DNA from: an uncultured Bacilli bacterium
GTDB taxonomy: Bacteria; Bacillota_I; Bacilli_A; RF39; UBA660
Direction: 5' to 3'
Length of the DNA: 35,614 nucleotides
Assembly (NCBI GenBank): GCA_944355255.1
Contig: CALVQD010000046.1
Coordinates: 1 to 35,614, forward strand
Shown here: positions 8,036-15,560 of the stretch, in pieces
How positions within the stretch are numbered: the stretch's first letter is position 1
How the letters are laid out: every line of letters begins with the position of its first letter
Notes under the pieces: model-generated
What the model saw: the letters and a program-made list of their open reading frames with translations, nothing else
Databases searched by the model: none
Told to the model about the DNA's origin: nothing
Position numbers and translations under genes: made by a program

Positions 8036-8537
8036 TAATATATTTTTTTAATACAATTCTTTTTTCTGCATCTAATTCTATCATATTTTCATCATAGTAG
8101 TACAATTTTCCGTTTAAAATATCAATCGCAGTTGGAAATGCAGAAATTGGTAAACCACTTTCAAAATCAATAAAAATTTCATGTCCTAATAAAGAATGAT
8201 AGAAATAATCATCATCTAAAATTAAATATTCAGAAATATTAGGGTGTTGTTTTAAATAGGCATTGATTTCTACTTCTTTATTTTTTCCAATACATGGTAA
8301 AAGGTCATATATTTCAATTCCATAACTTTCTAAGGTACGAATATAATCACGATAGAGTTCACTTTCTTCGTAAGATATTTTCCCTTCTAAAACTGGATAA
8401 CGTGTCATAGATGTTACAACAATTTTAGCATCTGTTTCTTCTATCACTGCAGAAAGAATTCCAACACATTCTGGATCTACTAATTCACTTTGGAAAGAAT
8501 TAATTACTCCATCAAAGTCTAAGAAAATTACTTTCAT
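8031..8537 (-). CDS. HAD-like phosphatase-domain protein
   Basis: The 168-aa protein opens MKVIFLDFDGVINSF, the HAD motif I with two catalytic aspartates (DFDG). Then come VVTSMTR (motif II-like Ser/Thr) and YLILDDDYFY (motif IV aspartates). The short cap-less form resembles the HAD domain of 'Swiss Army Knife' RNA-repair proteins and similar stand-alone enzymes; the substrate cannot be told. The ATG at 8537 has AAGGGGGAATTTTAT upstream. A possible promoter (TTGCTT, 16-bp spacer, TAAAAT) lies just upstream and would overlap the terminator of the neighbouring C45 gene. Confidence 0.75.
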   Translation of the reverse strand: MKVIFLDFDGVINSFQSELVDPECVGILSAVIEETDAKIVVTSMTRYPVLEGKISYEESELYRDYIRTLESYGIEIYDLLPCIGKNKEVEINAYLKQHPNISEYLILDDDYFYHSLLGHEIFIDFESGLPISAFPTAIDILNGKLYYYDENMIELDAEKRIVLKKYIK

Positions 8538-8580
8538 ATAAAATTCCCCCTTTTCAGTTGTTGTATTTTACCACAAATTC

Positions 8581-8611
8581 AAAAAAAAGCAACTTTTGTT
8601 ATTAAGTTGCT
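8581..8611 (-). terminator. Terminator of the C45 acyltransferase gene
   Basis: On the minus strand GCAACTT (8610-8604) and AAGTTGC (8595-8589) form the stem, followed by eight T residues. The stem begins at the stop codon. Confidence 0.8.
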
Positions 8612-9668
8612 AAATTGAAAATAATTCCATACTACTTTCACAATCATCAGAAAATAAATTACTCATATCATAGGAAATACGATATTTGTAATGATCTAAA
8701 TAACAATAAATTGCAATTTGTCTTTTACTATTATAGATAAATGTTGCAGCAGTAATTTGTGGGTATTTTGTATCTAGAATCGAAGTTTTTGCAGTTTTAC
8801 CACGATACTGTAAAATATTTAAAATATCTTTTTCATCCACTCTACGATAATTTAAAGAATACTTATTTAAAAATTCTAATGATTTTTGTAAACGGAACTT
8901 TGAGTTAGATCCTTTTTTAGATAGTGGTAATCCTACCTCTGTTGTAAAGTGATTAGAATGAGCAAATTTATCATTTACTTCAATCACAGAGCGAATATCT
9001 AGGCGAAATTCAATGGATATTGCTCTATGAACATTGGTATCTATGACATTAAAATTAAATCCACTGGCTGCATCTTGATTATCAAATAGTGATAATACTT
9101 CTTCGATACTTCTTGCATCGACAACTCTTCTTAAAATAAACCAACAAGGAATTCCTATGTGATTCATATGTTTTACATAAATAGAGTTTCCTGTAAAAAT
9201 CATCCCATGGCTATTCCAACAAAAGTTACCGCCAGCAAGTGTTTTGGTTGTAAAAAAATCGCATAAATAACCATAGTCTGTTTGATATTTTACAAGAGCC
9301 GTGTTATCTAGATTGTAATCTCCATCTTCATTGTGACCTCCGACAATTTCATGATTATGATTTTTAACTATAATATCCGTACAAGAATCATGATATGTAT
9401 AAATTTCAGGACATAAGAATAATAGATAATCATCCCTATCGACACAAGCACCATCTGCTCTTCCATATACTTCTTCTAATAGATCTGCATATTTCTCTTC
9501 TAATTTCCTTTTTACAATGAGAAAACGATCACGAATATCTTCTTCTTTCCATAGTTCGTGAATACTTTCCATATCTGCTTGAATCGATGTACGAAAGGCT
9601 TTTCCAAGTTGGACTCCTTTTTCATATAAAGTACCAGATACAGCCATAATTTTCAGTCTTTGATTCAT
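8610..9668 (-). CDS. C45-family Ntn-hydrolase (acyl-CoA:6-APA acyltransferase-like)
   Basis: This 352-aa protein has the layout of the C45 autoprocessing Ntn-hydrolases. An N-terminal helical segment of about 95 residues is followed by HDSCTD, where Cys96 would become the N-terminal nucleophile after self-cleavage. Then come VGGHNEDGD (the family's GxNxD-type motif) and GGNFCWNSHGMIFTGNS. Relatives include penicillin acyltransferase and uncharacterised bacterial amidases or acyltransferases acting on small amides; no substrate can be assigned. There is no signal peptide. The start at 9668 is chosen for AGGTGATACTT upstream, and the promoter at 9686-9714 supports it. It is monocistronic, with a terminator at the stop codon. 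Confidence 0.8.
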   Translation of the reverse strand: MNQRLKIMAVSGTLYEKGVQLGKAFRTSIQADMESIHELWKEEDIRDRFLIVKRKLEEKYADLLEEVYGRADGACVDRDDYLLFLCPEIYTYHDSCTDIIVKNHNHEIVGGHNEDGDYNLDNTALVKYQTDYGYLCDFFTTKTLAGGNFCWNSHGMIFTGNSIYVKHMNHIGIPCWFILRRVVDARSIEEVLSLFDNQDAASGFNFNVIDTNVHRAISIEFRLDIRSVIEVNDKFAHSNHFTTEVGLPLSKKGSNSKFRLQKSLEFLNKYSLNYRRVDEKDILNILQYRGKTAKTSILDTKYPQITAATFIYNSKRQIAIYCYLDHYKYRISYDMSNLFSDDCESSMELFSI

Positions 9669-9685
9669 AAGTATCACCTATCGTT

Positions 9686-9714
9686 ATTATACATGAATTC
9701 AAGTTTTCTGTAAA
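9686..9714 (-). promoter_or_regulatory. Sigma-A promoter of the C45 gene
   Basis: On the minus strand TTTACA (9714-9709), 17-bp spacer, TATAAT (9691-9686), just upstream of the ribosome binding site. Confidence 0.65.
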
Positions 9715-9737
9715 TTTAATTTTCTTCCATTTGACAA

Positions 9738-10976
9738 TTACTCATAGATTGCCAGTAAAGGAAATGTGAGAATTACAGTCGTTCCATTTCCTACTTTCGA
9801 ATGGTATTTCATAGTTCCATGATGTTTCTTTACAATTTCCATAGATAACCCTACTCCAAGACCTGTCCCATGTTCTTTTGTTGTAAAAAATGGTTCTGCT
9901 ATTTTATTTAAATGTTCATCAGATATTCCTTCCCCATTATCTTTTACATAAATCATTAATTGATGATGATTCACTTTCGTATAAATTTCTAGCCTTCCAT
10001 TTTCTTTCATCGCTTCTACAGCATTTTTAAAAATATTGATCAAGACTTGATTAAGTCTATAATAATCACCCATCATATAGTATTCTTCATCTTTTATTTG
10101 TGCATCTAACTTTATATGATGTTGTTTTAAAATAGGTTTAAAGTTATGAATGACTTCTTCTAATAATAAATTCATATCCATTTCTTCTGGATTAATTTTG
10201 ACATGATTTGTCGCTAAAAAGTCTTGTAATAATACAAGCGTTCTTTCTATTTCTTCTTTCATAATAGGAATATATTTTTTACTATGCTCTGGATTATTCG
10301 TATCAAACATATCTAAATATCCTTTACAAACCGCAATAGGATTTTTGATTTCATGCGTAATTTTAAAAAGACTATTTTGAAATTGCTTTTGTTTTTCAAT
10401 TTCTTTTAAAGAGATATGAAAGTTAATGATTTCATTTCCTTTTTCAATAAAACGGAATGAAATATAAGAAATTAGAAAGGTAGCAAGCATTAACAATGGA
10501 ATTTGAATATCTGTCATACCACTTAATTTTCCTGTATATATCATATAAAATATATTAGAAAGTACATTTAAAATTAGAAAATAAAGCATCATCCTTTTCT
10601 CTCTTAATTTTTTATAATAGTAACATTCATATAGTATGAAATAAAGAAAATAAATTCCAATAAAAAGTAAGAAACTTTTTTGATAGTATGTGACTTGAAC
10701 AGATAATAAAATTGCACTAAAGGCAATTGCACAAATACTATGATGTTTTTGATAAGCTAGAAATAAAGGAATTGTTATAAAAAACATAGTTGGAATTGGA
10801 AATAAAGTAATTCCATAACGAATACAAAAATAAAAAGATGTAATAAATGCGAAATCTAAAAATAAATCATTATCTTTCTTTCCGATATTACTTGTTTGAA
10901 TCAAGTAAAATAAATAAAGTAACATAGGAAATATGATAAAAACAAAATTCAATGCAAATCCTTCAAACAAATTCAT
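9738..10976 (-). CDS. KinB-like membrane sensor histidine kinase
   Basis: The 412-aa protein has about six hydrophobic segments in residues 1-175, then a linker helix. The HisKA box FKITHEIKNPIAVCKGYLDM (His208) follows, then the HATPase boxes: N (NQVLINIFKNAVEAM), G1 (DNGEGIS), F (EPFFTTK) and G2 (GTGLGVGLS). Length, six-TM sensor and H-box match the KinB type of sporulation kinase that feeds the Spo0F/Spo0B/Spo0A phosphorelay. No response regulator is adjacent, as expected for an orphan phosphorelay kinase. The start at 10976 is chosen because the longer open frame would translate through the promoter and two 0A boxes at 11001-11034. The ribosome binding site (GGTG) is weak. Confidence 0.8.
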   Translation of the reverse strand: MNLFEGFALNFVFIIFPMLLYLFYLIQTSNIGKKDNDLFLDFAFITSFYFCIRYGITLFPIPTMFFITIPLFLAYQKHHSICAIAFSAILLSVQVTYYQKSFLLFIGIYFLYFILYECYYYKKLREKRMMLYFLILNVLSNIFYMIYTGKLSGMTDIQIPLLMLATFLISYISFRFIEKGNEIINFHISLKEIEKQKQFQNSLFKITHEIKNPIAVCKGYLDMFDTNNPEHSKKYIPIMKEEIERTLVLLQDFLATNHVKINPEEMDMNLLLEEVIHNFKPILKQHHIKLDAQIKDEEYYMMGDYYRLNQVLINIFKNAVEAMKENGRLEIYTKVNHHQLMIYVKDNGEGISDEHLNKIAEPFFTTKEHGTGLGVGLSMEIVKKHHGTMKYHSKVGNGTTVILTFPLLAIYE

Positions 10977-11000
10977 ATAATTCACCAATCTTTCATAAAA

Positions 11001-11034
11001 AGCATAACAAGAAGGTTTGTCGAATTTTGTCGAA
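11001..11034 (-). promoter_or_regulatory. Tandem Spo0A boxes and promoter of the KinB-like kinase
   Basis: On the plus strand TGTCGAA occurs twice (11018-11024 and 11028-11034), exactly 10 bp apart, both perfect matches to the B. subtilis 0A-box consensus. On the coding (minus) strand they read TTCGACAAAATTCGACA, followed after 11 bp by a -10-like TATGCT (11006-11001). No good -35 is present; the boxes occupy that position, as in Spo0A-activated sigma-A promoters. Confidence 0.65.
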
Positions 11035-11040
11035 AAAGCA

Positions 11041-11066
11041 CAAAAAAAGTGATAAATTATCACTTT
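11041..11066 (-). terminator. Terminator of the EIIB-like gene
   Basis: On the minus strand AAAGTGATA (11066-11058), loop ATT, TATCACTTT (11054-11046), then a T-run. It overlaps the stop codon and isolates the downstream kinase as its own transcription unit. Confidence 0.8.
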
Positions 11067-11377
11067 AAGTCATCAATATATTTCTTAATATGTGTTGTAT
11101 CTGGGCCTAAAATAATCTTTAATTGATTTTCAATTTCGACAATTCCTTGGGCCCCTAGTTTTTGAATTCCCTCTTTATTTACTTTTTCAACATCTTTGAC
11201 ATTGACAATAAAACGAGATTTATGGAATTCATAATCAATGATATTATCTTTTCCACCAAGATATGATACTAACTTATTGACTTCCATTCTAAAATCTTTT
11301 CTTTTAGAACGTGTAATTGCAATTCCAATAATAATTAATATGATTAATATAATTAAATATTGTATCCAATTTTCCAT
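11060..11377 (-). CDS. Membrane-anchored PTS EIIB-like protein with Cys-to-His substitution
   Basis: The 105-aa protein has one N-terminal transmembrane helix (residues 6-22), a short basic stretch, then a domain that follows the glucose-family PTS EIIB fold: LVSYLGGKDNIIDYEFHKSRF, VNVKDVEKVNKEGIQKLGAQG and QLKIILGPDT. In EIIB enzymes the phospho-accepting Cys sits in ..NITNLDACITRLRV..; the aligned residue here is His52. There is no EIIA or EIIC partner nearby. It may be a sensor or adaptor rather than a transporter part. The ATG at 11377 has GCGGTGATAAC upstream. It precedes the KinB-like kinase gene but is separated from it by a terminator. Confidence 0.75.
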   Translation of the reverse strand: MENWIQYLIILIILIIIGIAITRSKRKDFRMEVNKLVSYLGGKDNIIDYEFHKSRFIVNVKDVEKVNKEGIQKLGAQGIVEIENQLKIILGPDTTHIKKYIDDLK

Positions 11378-11392
11378 GTTATCACCGCATTC

Positions 11393-11422
11393 ATTATACT
11401 ACATTTTAAAGTCATATTGCAA
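11393..11422 (-). promoter_or_regulatory. Sigma-A-like promoter of the EIIB-like gene
   Basis: On the minus strand TTGCAA (11422-11417), 18-bp spacer, TATAAT (11398-11393), 16 bp before the ATG. Confidence 0.55.
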
Positions 11423-11454
11423 TGAAATCGCTCTTTTTTTGTCATATTAAAAAA

Positions 11455-11489
11455 CTTTTGTTGTAACAAAAGAAAATTTCGTGTAATAT
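11455..11489 (+). promoter_or_regulatory. Candidate rodA promoter with palindrome over the -35
   Basis: TTGTAA (11461-11466), 17-bp spacer, TAATAT (11484-11489). The -35 lies inside a perfect inverted repeat, CTTTTGTT-GT-AACAAAAG (11455-11472), which could be an operator. Both hexamers are imperfect. Confidence 0.35.
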
Positions 11490-11506
11490 GAAAGAAGGTG
11501 ATGTTT

Positions 11507-12640
11507 ATGAAGAACATTTCAAAGTATAAAGTAGATAAAGGAATTTTAATTCCAATGATTTTATTTGCAATCATTAGTGTTGTTACCATATATAGTGCCC
11601 AGAGTTTACTTGGGGCTGATATGCAGAATCTCGCTTTAAAACAGGTTATATGGTATGTTATTGGATTTTTAATTGCTTACTTTATTATGTTTATTGGAAA
11701 TGATTTTATATATCGGAATATTTGGATTTTATATGGACTTGGTGTACTATCCTTATTAGGGCTCTTTTTCTTTGGGACATCGATTAATGATGCCAAGTGT
11801 TGGTATACCTTACCATGGAATTTAGGAACGATTCAACCAAGTGAATTTATGAAAATTATTTTAATTATGACACTTGGATCGATGATTCAGAAATTCAATG
11901 AGAATTTTGATAATCCGAGTGTTATGGAAGAGTTTAAGTTTTTAATTAAAGTGGGTATTGTCGTAGGAATTCCTAGTATTTTAACATTCTTACAACCTGA
12001 TACAGGAGTTGTCCTAATCTATTTATTAATTACAATTGTTATGTTATTTATCTCAGGAATTCGCTATCGTTGGTTTGCGCTTTTATTTGGAATTTGTGCA
12101 TTTGTAATAGCAATCATATTAGGAATTTATTTTATTAGTCAAGATTTATTTGTAAAGATTTTTGGTACGAGTTTCTTCTTACGTATTGATCGACTCTTAG
12201 ATTGGTCAAACGGAAGTGGATATCAATTAGAAAATGGAATTAGTGCGATTGGTAGTGCAGGATTATTTGGGCATGGTTTTAACAATACACCAGTATATTT
12301 TCCAGAACCACAAACCGATTTTATCTTTGCCGTATTTGGTAGTAATTTTGGATTTGTCGGTTCTCTTGCTTTAATTTCGTTACTCATTTTCTTTAATGTA
12401 AAATTAATTATGATTGCTATTAAAAATAATTCTAATATCAATAAATATGTCATTGGTGGAATTGTAGGAATGTTAATTTATCAACAATTCCAAAATATAG
12501 GAATGACGATTGGTCTAATGCCAATTACTGGAATTACCCTACCATTTATTAGTTATGGTGGTTCTAGTCTTCTTAGTTATATGATTATGGTTGGTATTAT
12601 CTTCAATATTTCAAACGAAACATTACGTTATACAAATTAG
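11507..12640 (+). CDS. rodA: RodA/FtsW-family SEDS peptidoglycan glycosyltransferase, RodA-type
   Basis: The 377-aa polytopic membrane protein polymerises lipid II glycan strands with a cognate class B PBP. Visible SEDS signatures are IQPSEFMKI, FLQPDTGVVLIY, the region before TM7 with LLDWSNGSGYQLENG, PEPQTDFIFAVFGSNFGF and MTIGLMPITGITLPFISYGGSS. The wording NIGMTIGLMPITGITLPF matches RodA more than FtsW, which has N..VN.G..P..G; SpoVE/FtsW is therefore less likely. The ATG at 11507 has GAAGGTGATGTTT upstream; two earlier in-frame starts are too close to that site. It is monocistronic with a terminator. Confidence 0.9.
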   Translation: MKNISKYKVDKGILIPMILFAIISVVTIYSAQSLLGADMQNLALKQVIWYVIGFLIAYFIMFIGNDFIYRNIWILYGLGVLSLLGLFFFGTSINDAKCWYTLPWNLGTIQPSEFMKIILIMTLGSMIQKFNENFDNPSVMEEFKFLIKVGIVVGIPSILTFLQPDTGVVLIYLLITIVMLFISGIRYRWFALLFGICAFVIAIILGIYFISQDLFVKIFGTSFFLRIDRLLDWSNGSGYQLENGISAIGSAGLFGHGFNNTPVYFPEPQTDFIFAVFGSNFGFVGSLALISLLIFFNVKLIMIAIKNNSNINKYVIGGIVGMLIYQQFQNIGMTIGLMPITGITLPFISYGGSSLLSYMIMVGIIFNISNETLRYTN

Positions 12641-12650
12641 TCAATCGTAC

Positions 12651-12672
12651 AAAGGGGGTTATCCCTTTTTTT
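12651..12672 (+). terminator. Terminator of rodA
   Basis: AAAGGG, loop GGTTAT, CCCTTT, followed by T residues, 10 bp after the stop codon. Confidence 0.8.
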
Positions 12673-12693
12673 GTGTCATCAAAATAATATATC

Positions 12694-13200
12694 TTATATC
12701 TTACTTTTATTCACAAATGTAAGAATTAAATCAGATAACATAAGTAAAGTAAGAATCACTGTAACTGGGACAGGTACACGCTTTATTACACCTTCTAACA
12801 ATGGCTTTAATACATAAATAAAAATAATAGAACCTACTCCCCAGATAAGACTTTTACTAAGGGAAATATACTTTCCAATTGAAAATGCTTCTTTACTATA
12901 ATCCCAGAATACGACATGAAATATCTTTTCTATTAGAACACCACCTATCCATTCTAGGAGTGTTAAAACAAGAGTAATGATAATAAATGTAATAAGTGTT
13001 TCTACCCATCTAGATAAATGAAGATGAGAAAATAAATAATTGGAAATGAGAATGACAAGTACAATTCCAAGTCCATAAATAGGAGTCCATGGTCCATACA
13101 TAATACCACTTGTAAATTTACTATTTACGAAAAAGGAACGAATTGTTTCTAATAGAAATCCTAATATAGAATATATTAAAAATGTATTTAAGTAATACAT
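12694..13200 (-). CDS. CmpB-type integral membrane protein ('putative ABC transporter permease')
   Basis: The 168-aa protein has about five hydrophobic segments and the hallmarks of the PF06541 family: ILGFLLETI near the N-terminus, GIMYGPWTPIYGLG, LEWIGGVLIEKIF and FWDYS. The family is common in gut Bacillota and annotated as an ABC-type permease, but it lacks an associated ATPase here and its function is not established. The start at 13200 is chosen from GGTGATTTTT directly upstream. That ribosome binding site lies inside the 3' arm of the hairpin following the fic gene, so translation and termination may interfere with each other. Confidence 0.75.
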   Translation of the reverse strand: MYYLNTFLIYSILGFLLETIRSFFVNSKFTSGIMYGPWTPIYGLGIVLVILISNYLFSHLHLSRWVETLITFIIITLVLTLLEWIGGVLIEKIFHVVFWDYSKEAFSIGKYISLSKSLIWGVGSIIFIYVLKPLLEGVIKRVPVPVTVILTLLMLSDLILTFVNKSKI

Positions 13201-13231
13201 AAAAATCACCACTTTTAGTATGGTGATTTTT
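13201..13231. terminator. Terminator after fic, overlapping the next gene's ribosome binding site
   Basis: AAAATCACCA (13202-13211) pairs with TGGTGATTTT (13221-13230), loop of 9 nt. T-runs follow on both strands. On the minus strand the 3' arm contains GGTGA, the Shine-Dalgarno of the CmpB-type gene starting at 13200. Confidence 0.75.
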
Positions 13232-13238
13232 TATTGTT

Positions 13239-13982
13239 TTATTCTTTGTTATTTCTTATTTGAATATATCTTTCTAGTTCCTCAATTAAATAATCACAGA
13301 CTAATGCTACCATATCAGAAATATCTTCTGTTTCATTATAACTTTTAAATGCATCATAATATCTTCTTCTATCTTTATATTTAATATTAATTGGAACATA
13401 ACCATATTTCATCAATTCAAAATTTAAAAGTAGTCTTCCTGTTCTTCCATTTCCATCTAAAAATGGATGAATTGTTTCAAATTTCAAATGAAATAGTGAT
13501 ATTTTTTCAATCTGTGATAATGTTGTTTCATTTTGATACCACGACAACAAGTTTTCAATCTGTGGTTTAATTAAGTATGGTTCTGATGTAATCGCTTGGG
13601 TACCTAAAATTTTAACTGGTACATTTCGATACTTTCCTTTTGCTTCTGGTCTATCCATTAAAACGAAACTATGAATATTTAATATTTCATTTTCATTCAA
13701 TTCTCTTTTTTGCTTTACTAAATTTTCTATATAATAATATGCATCTTTATGTCCAATTGCAGATAAGTGTTCATCTAATGGTTTTTCAGCGATTGTAATA
13801 TTTTCTTTTAACACTAATGCAGTTTCTTCTAAAGTAAGTGTACTACCTTCGATGGCATTAGAATCATAAGTATATTCAATCATAAATTCTTCGTTTAATC
13901 TTCTTAATTCTTCTGAAGTTAGTGGTCTTAATTGATTTAACGTCTGTTTTAATCTTTCTACTTTTTGTAGTTTATCATGCAT
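13239..13982 (-). CDS. Fic-domain protein (AMPylase type) with built-in inhibitory helix
   Basis: The 247-aa protein carries the complete Fic motif HPFLDGNGRTGR (172-183), with catalytic His172 and the phosphate-binding GNGR. Near the N-terminus DSNAIEGSTL (40-49) provides the (S/T)xxxE(G/N) inhibitory motif, with Ser41 and Glu45-Gly46, as in class II Fic proteins, whose helix blocks productive ATP binding. Such proteins transfer AMP, or sometimes other groups, to target hydroxyls; the target is unknown. There is no separate antitoxin gene next to it, consistent with intramolecular inhibition. The ATG at 13982 has GAGGTGGTAAAA upstream. It is followed by a terminator and the CmpB-type gene. 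Confidence 0.9.
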   Translation of the reverse strand: MHDKLQKVERLKQTLNQLRPLTSEELRRLNEEFMIEYTYDSNAIEGSTLTLEETALVLKENITIAEKPLDEHLSAIGHKDAYYYIENLVKQKRELNENEILNIHSFVLMDRPEAKGKYRNVPVKILGTQAITSEPYLIKPQIENLLSWYQNETTLSQIEKISLFHLKFETIHPFLDGNGRTGRLLLNFELMKYGYVPINIKYKDRRRYYDAFKSYNETEDISDMVALVCDYLIEELERYIQIRNNKE

Positions 13983-14033
13983 TTTTACCACCTCATCTAT
14001 TATTATTGTATCAAAAATAAAGCGTATTTACTA

Positions 14034-14060
14034 TAAAAAATCACCAAATAGGTGACTTTT
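14034..14060 (-). terminator. Terminator of spoIVA
   Basis: On the minus strand AAAAGTCACC and GGTGATTTTT (one G-T pair) form the stem with a T-run, starting at the stop codon. Confidence 0.75.
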
Positions 14061-15534
14061 ATAATACAATGGCAAACAAATTACCAGAACCTTTATTCAC
14101 TAATTTAGAGAGTGTTGATTGTAGTTTAAATCTTACATTGTCTGGAAGTAATGAAATTTTAGCTTGAATTCCTTCTTTGACAATGACATCTAAACTACGA
14201 CCAAAGATTTCACTTTTCCAGATACTAGATGGATCATTATCATGATCTTTCATAAGATATTGAATCAGTTCTTTACTTTGTAATTCTGATCCAATGATTG
14301 GTTCAAAGGTAGATTCTACATCGACACGGATCATATGAATCGATGGTGCGACTGCTTTTAATTTTACGCCATAACGACTTCCTTGTTTAATAATTTCTGG
14401 AGTAGATAATTTCATATCTTGGAGTGTTGGTGTGGCAACTCCATAACCAGTTTGTTTTACCATAGCGAGTGCATCTTTGACTTGGTCGTATTCTTTTTTG
14501 GCTACTTGATATTCTTGGAATAGTGATAAGAGTGCTGATTTGGATGTAATATCTACTCCAATAATTTCTTTTAAAACAGTACCATATAAATCATTTGGAC
14601 AGTCTAGTGTCAGTGTAATAACTCCAGTTTCGGTATTGACATCTGATAAGTATGCTCGATTAATATATTCACAATCTTGGAAAGGTGTAATAATTCGATC
14701 GACATCTTTTAACTTATCAATATCTACAACACTTTCACGAATCTTTTCGACATAGATTTTCTTTAACCAGTGATCTTTTGATAGACAACCAATCCATTCT
14801 GGCATATTGATGTTTACTTCAGCAACTGGGAATTCATAAAGTGCTTCTCTTAGGATACTATAAATATCCCTTTCGGTCATATTTTCTACACTTACTGGTA
14901 ATACTGGTACTCCATAATTTTCTGTTAATTTTTCACTTAATCTCTCTGTTTCTGGTAACATTGGATGAGTTGAGTTTAAAATCACAATAAATGGTTTACC
15001 CATCTCTTTTAATTCACTAACGACTCTTTCTTCTGCTTCTACATAGTCATTACGTGTTAATTCTCCAATAGAGCCATCTGTTGTTACTACAATACCAATC
15101 GTAGAATGATCTTTGATTACTTTTTCAGTACCAATTTCTGCTGCTTCGACAAATGGTATTTGTTCATCATACCATGGTGTTTTTACCATTCTAGGACCAT
15201 TTTCATCTTCATAACCTTTGGCATTAGGAATTACATATCCTACACAATCCACAAGTCTAATTTTAGCTTCTACTTCATCAATATGAATGGTAGCTGCTTG
15301 ACTAGGTACAAACTTTGGTTCTGTTGTCATGATTGTTTTTCCTTGAGCACTCTGTGGAATTTCATCCAGTGCTCTTTTCTTTTCGTATTCATCTTCGATG
15401 TTAGGGACAACTAAAGTTTCAATCACTTTTTTTATAAAAGTAGATTTTCCTGTACGTACTGCCCCTACTACTCCTAAATAAATATCACCGCCTGTGCGGT
15501 TACTGATACTTTTAATAATGTCAGTTTTTTCCAT
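14059..15534 (-). CDS. spoIVA: SpoIVA, spore coat basement-layer ATPase
   Basis: The 491-aa protein is nearly the same length as B. subtilis SpoIVA (492 aa), the ATPase that polymerises on the forespore surface as the base of the coat. The N-terminus has GDIYLGVVGAVRTGKST (Walker A in TRAFAC-like context, residues 20-32) and IPQSAQGKTIMTTEPKF. Then come IRLVDCVGYVIPNAKGYEDENG, the NSTHP segment and a C-terminal hydrophobic GSGNLFAIVL tail, used in the family for anchoring to SpoVM-coated membrane. The ATG at 15534 has GTAGGGATTGA upstream. A sigma-E-like promoter precedes it, fitting mother-cell expression. No spoVM is visible beside it. Confidence 0.96.
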   Translation of the reverse strand: MEKTDIIKSISNRTGGDIYLGVVGAVRTGKSTFIKKVIETLVVPNIEDEYEKKRALDEIPQSAQGKTIMTTEPKFVPSQAATIHIDEVEAKIRLVDCVGYVIPNAKGYEDENGPRMVKTPWYDEQIPFVEAAEIGTEKVIKDHSTIGIVVTTDGSIGELTRNDYVEAEERVVSELKEMGKPFIVILNSTHPMLPETERLSEKLTENYGVPVLPVSVENMTERDIYSILREALYEFPVAEVNINMPEWIGCLSKDHWLKKIYVEKIRESVVDIDKLKDVDRIITPFQDCEYINRAYLSDVNTETGVITLTLDCPNDLYGTVLKEIIGVDITSKSALLSLFQEYQVAKKEYDQVKDALAMVKQTGYGVATPTLQDMKLSTPEIIKQGSRYGVKLKAVAPSIHMIRVDVESTFEPIIGSELQSKELIQYLMKDHDNDPSSIWKSEIFGRSLDVIVKEGIQAKISLLPDNVRFKLQSTLSKLVNKGSGNLFAIVL

Positions 15535-15560
15535 TCAATCCCTACTTTCTCTTTCAATTA

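Noticed and set aside
9738-11063. Longer histidine kinase beginning 29 codons upstream of the chosen start.
   Set aside because: The extra codons would cover the EIIB terminator, both Spo0A boxes and the -10; the shorter start begins with a membrane helix as expected for KinB-like proteins.
11353-11589. Minus-strand frame across the rodA-EIIB intergenic region.
   Set aside because: It runs through two promoters and the rodA start and has no ribosome binding site.
15142-15152. TTCGACA inside spoIVA, and TTTCGACA in the tmRNA at 28901-28908, as further Spo0A boxes.
   Set aside because: Single copies inside a coding region and in the conserved GGTTTCGACA tmRNA core, not in promoters and without a second box 10 bp away.
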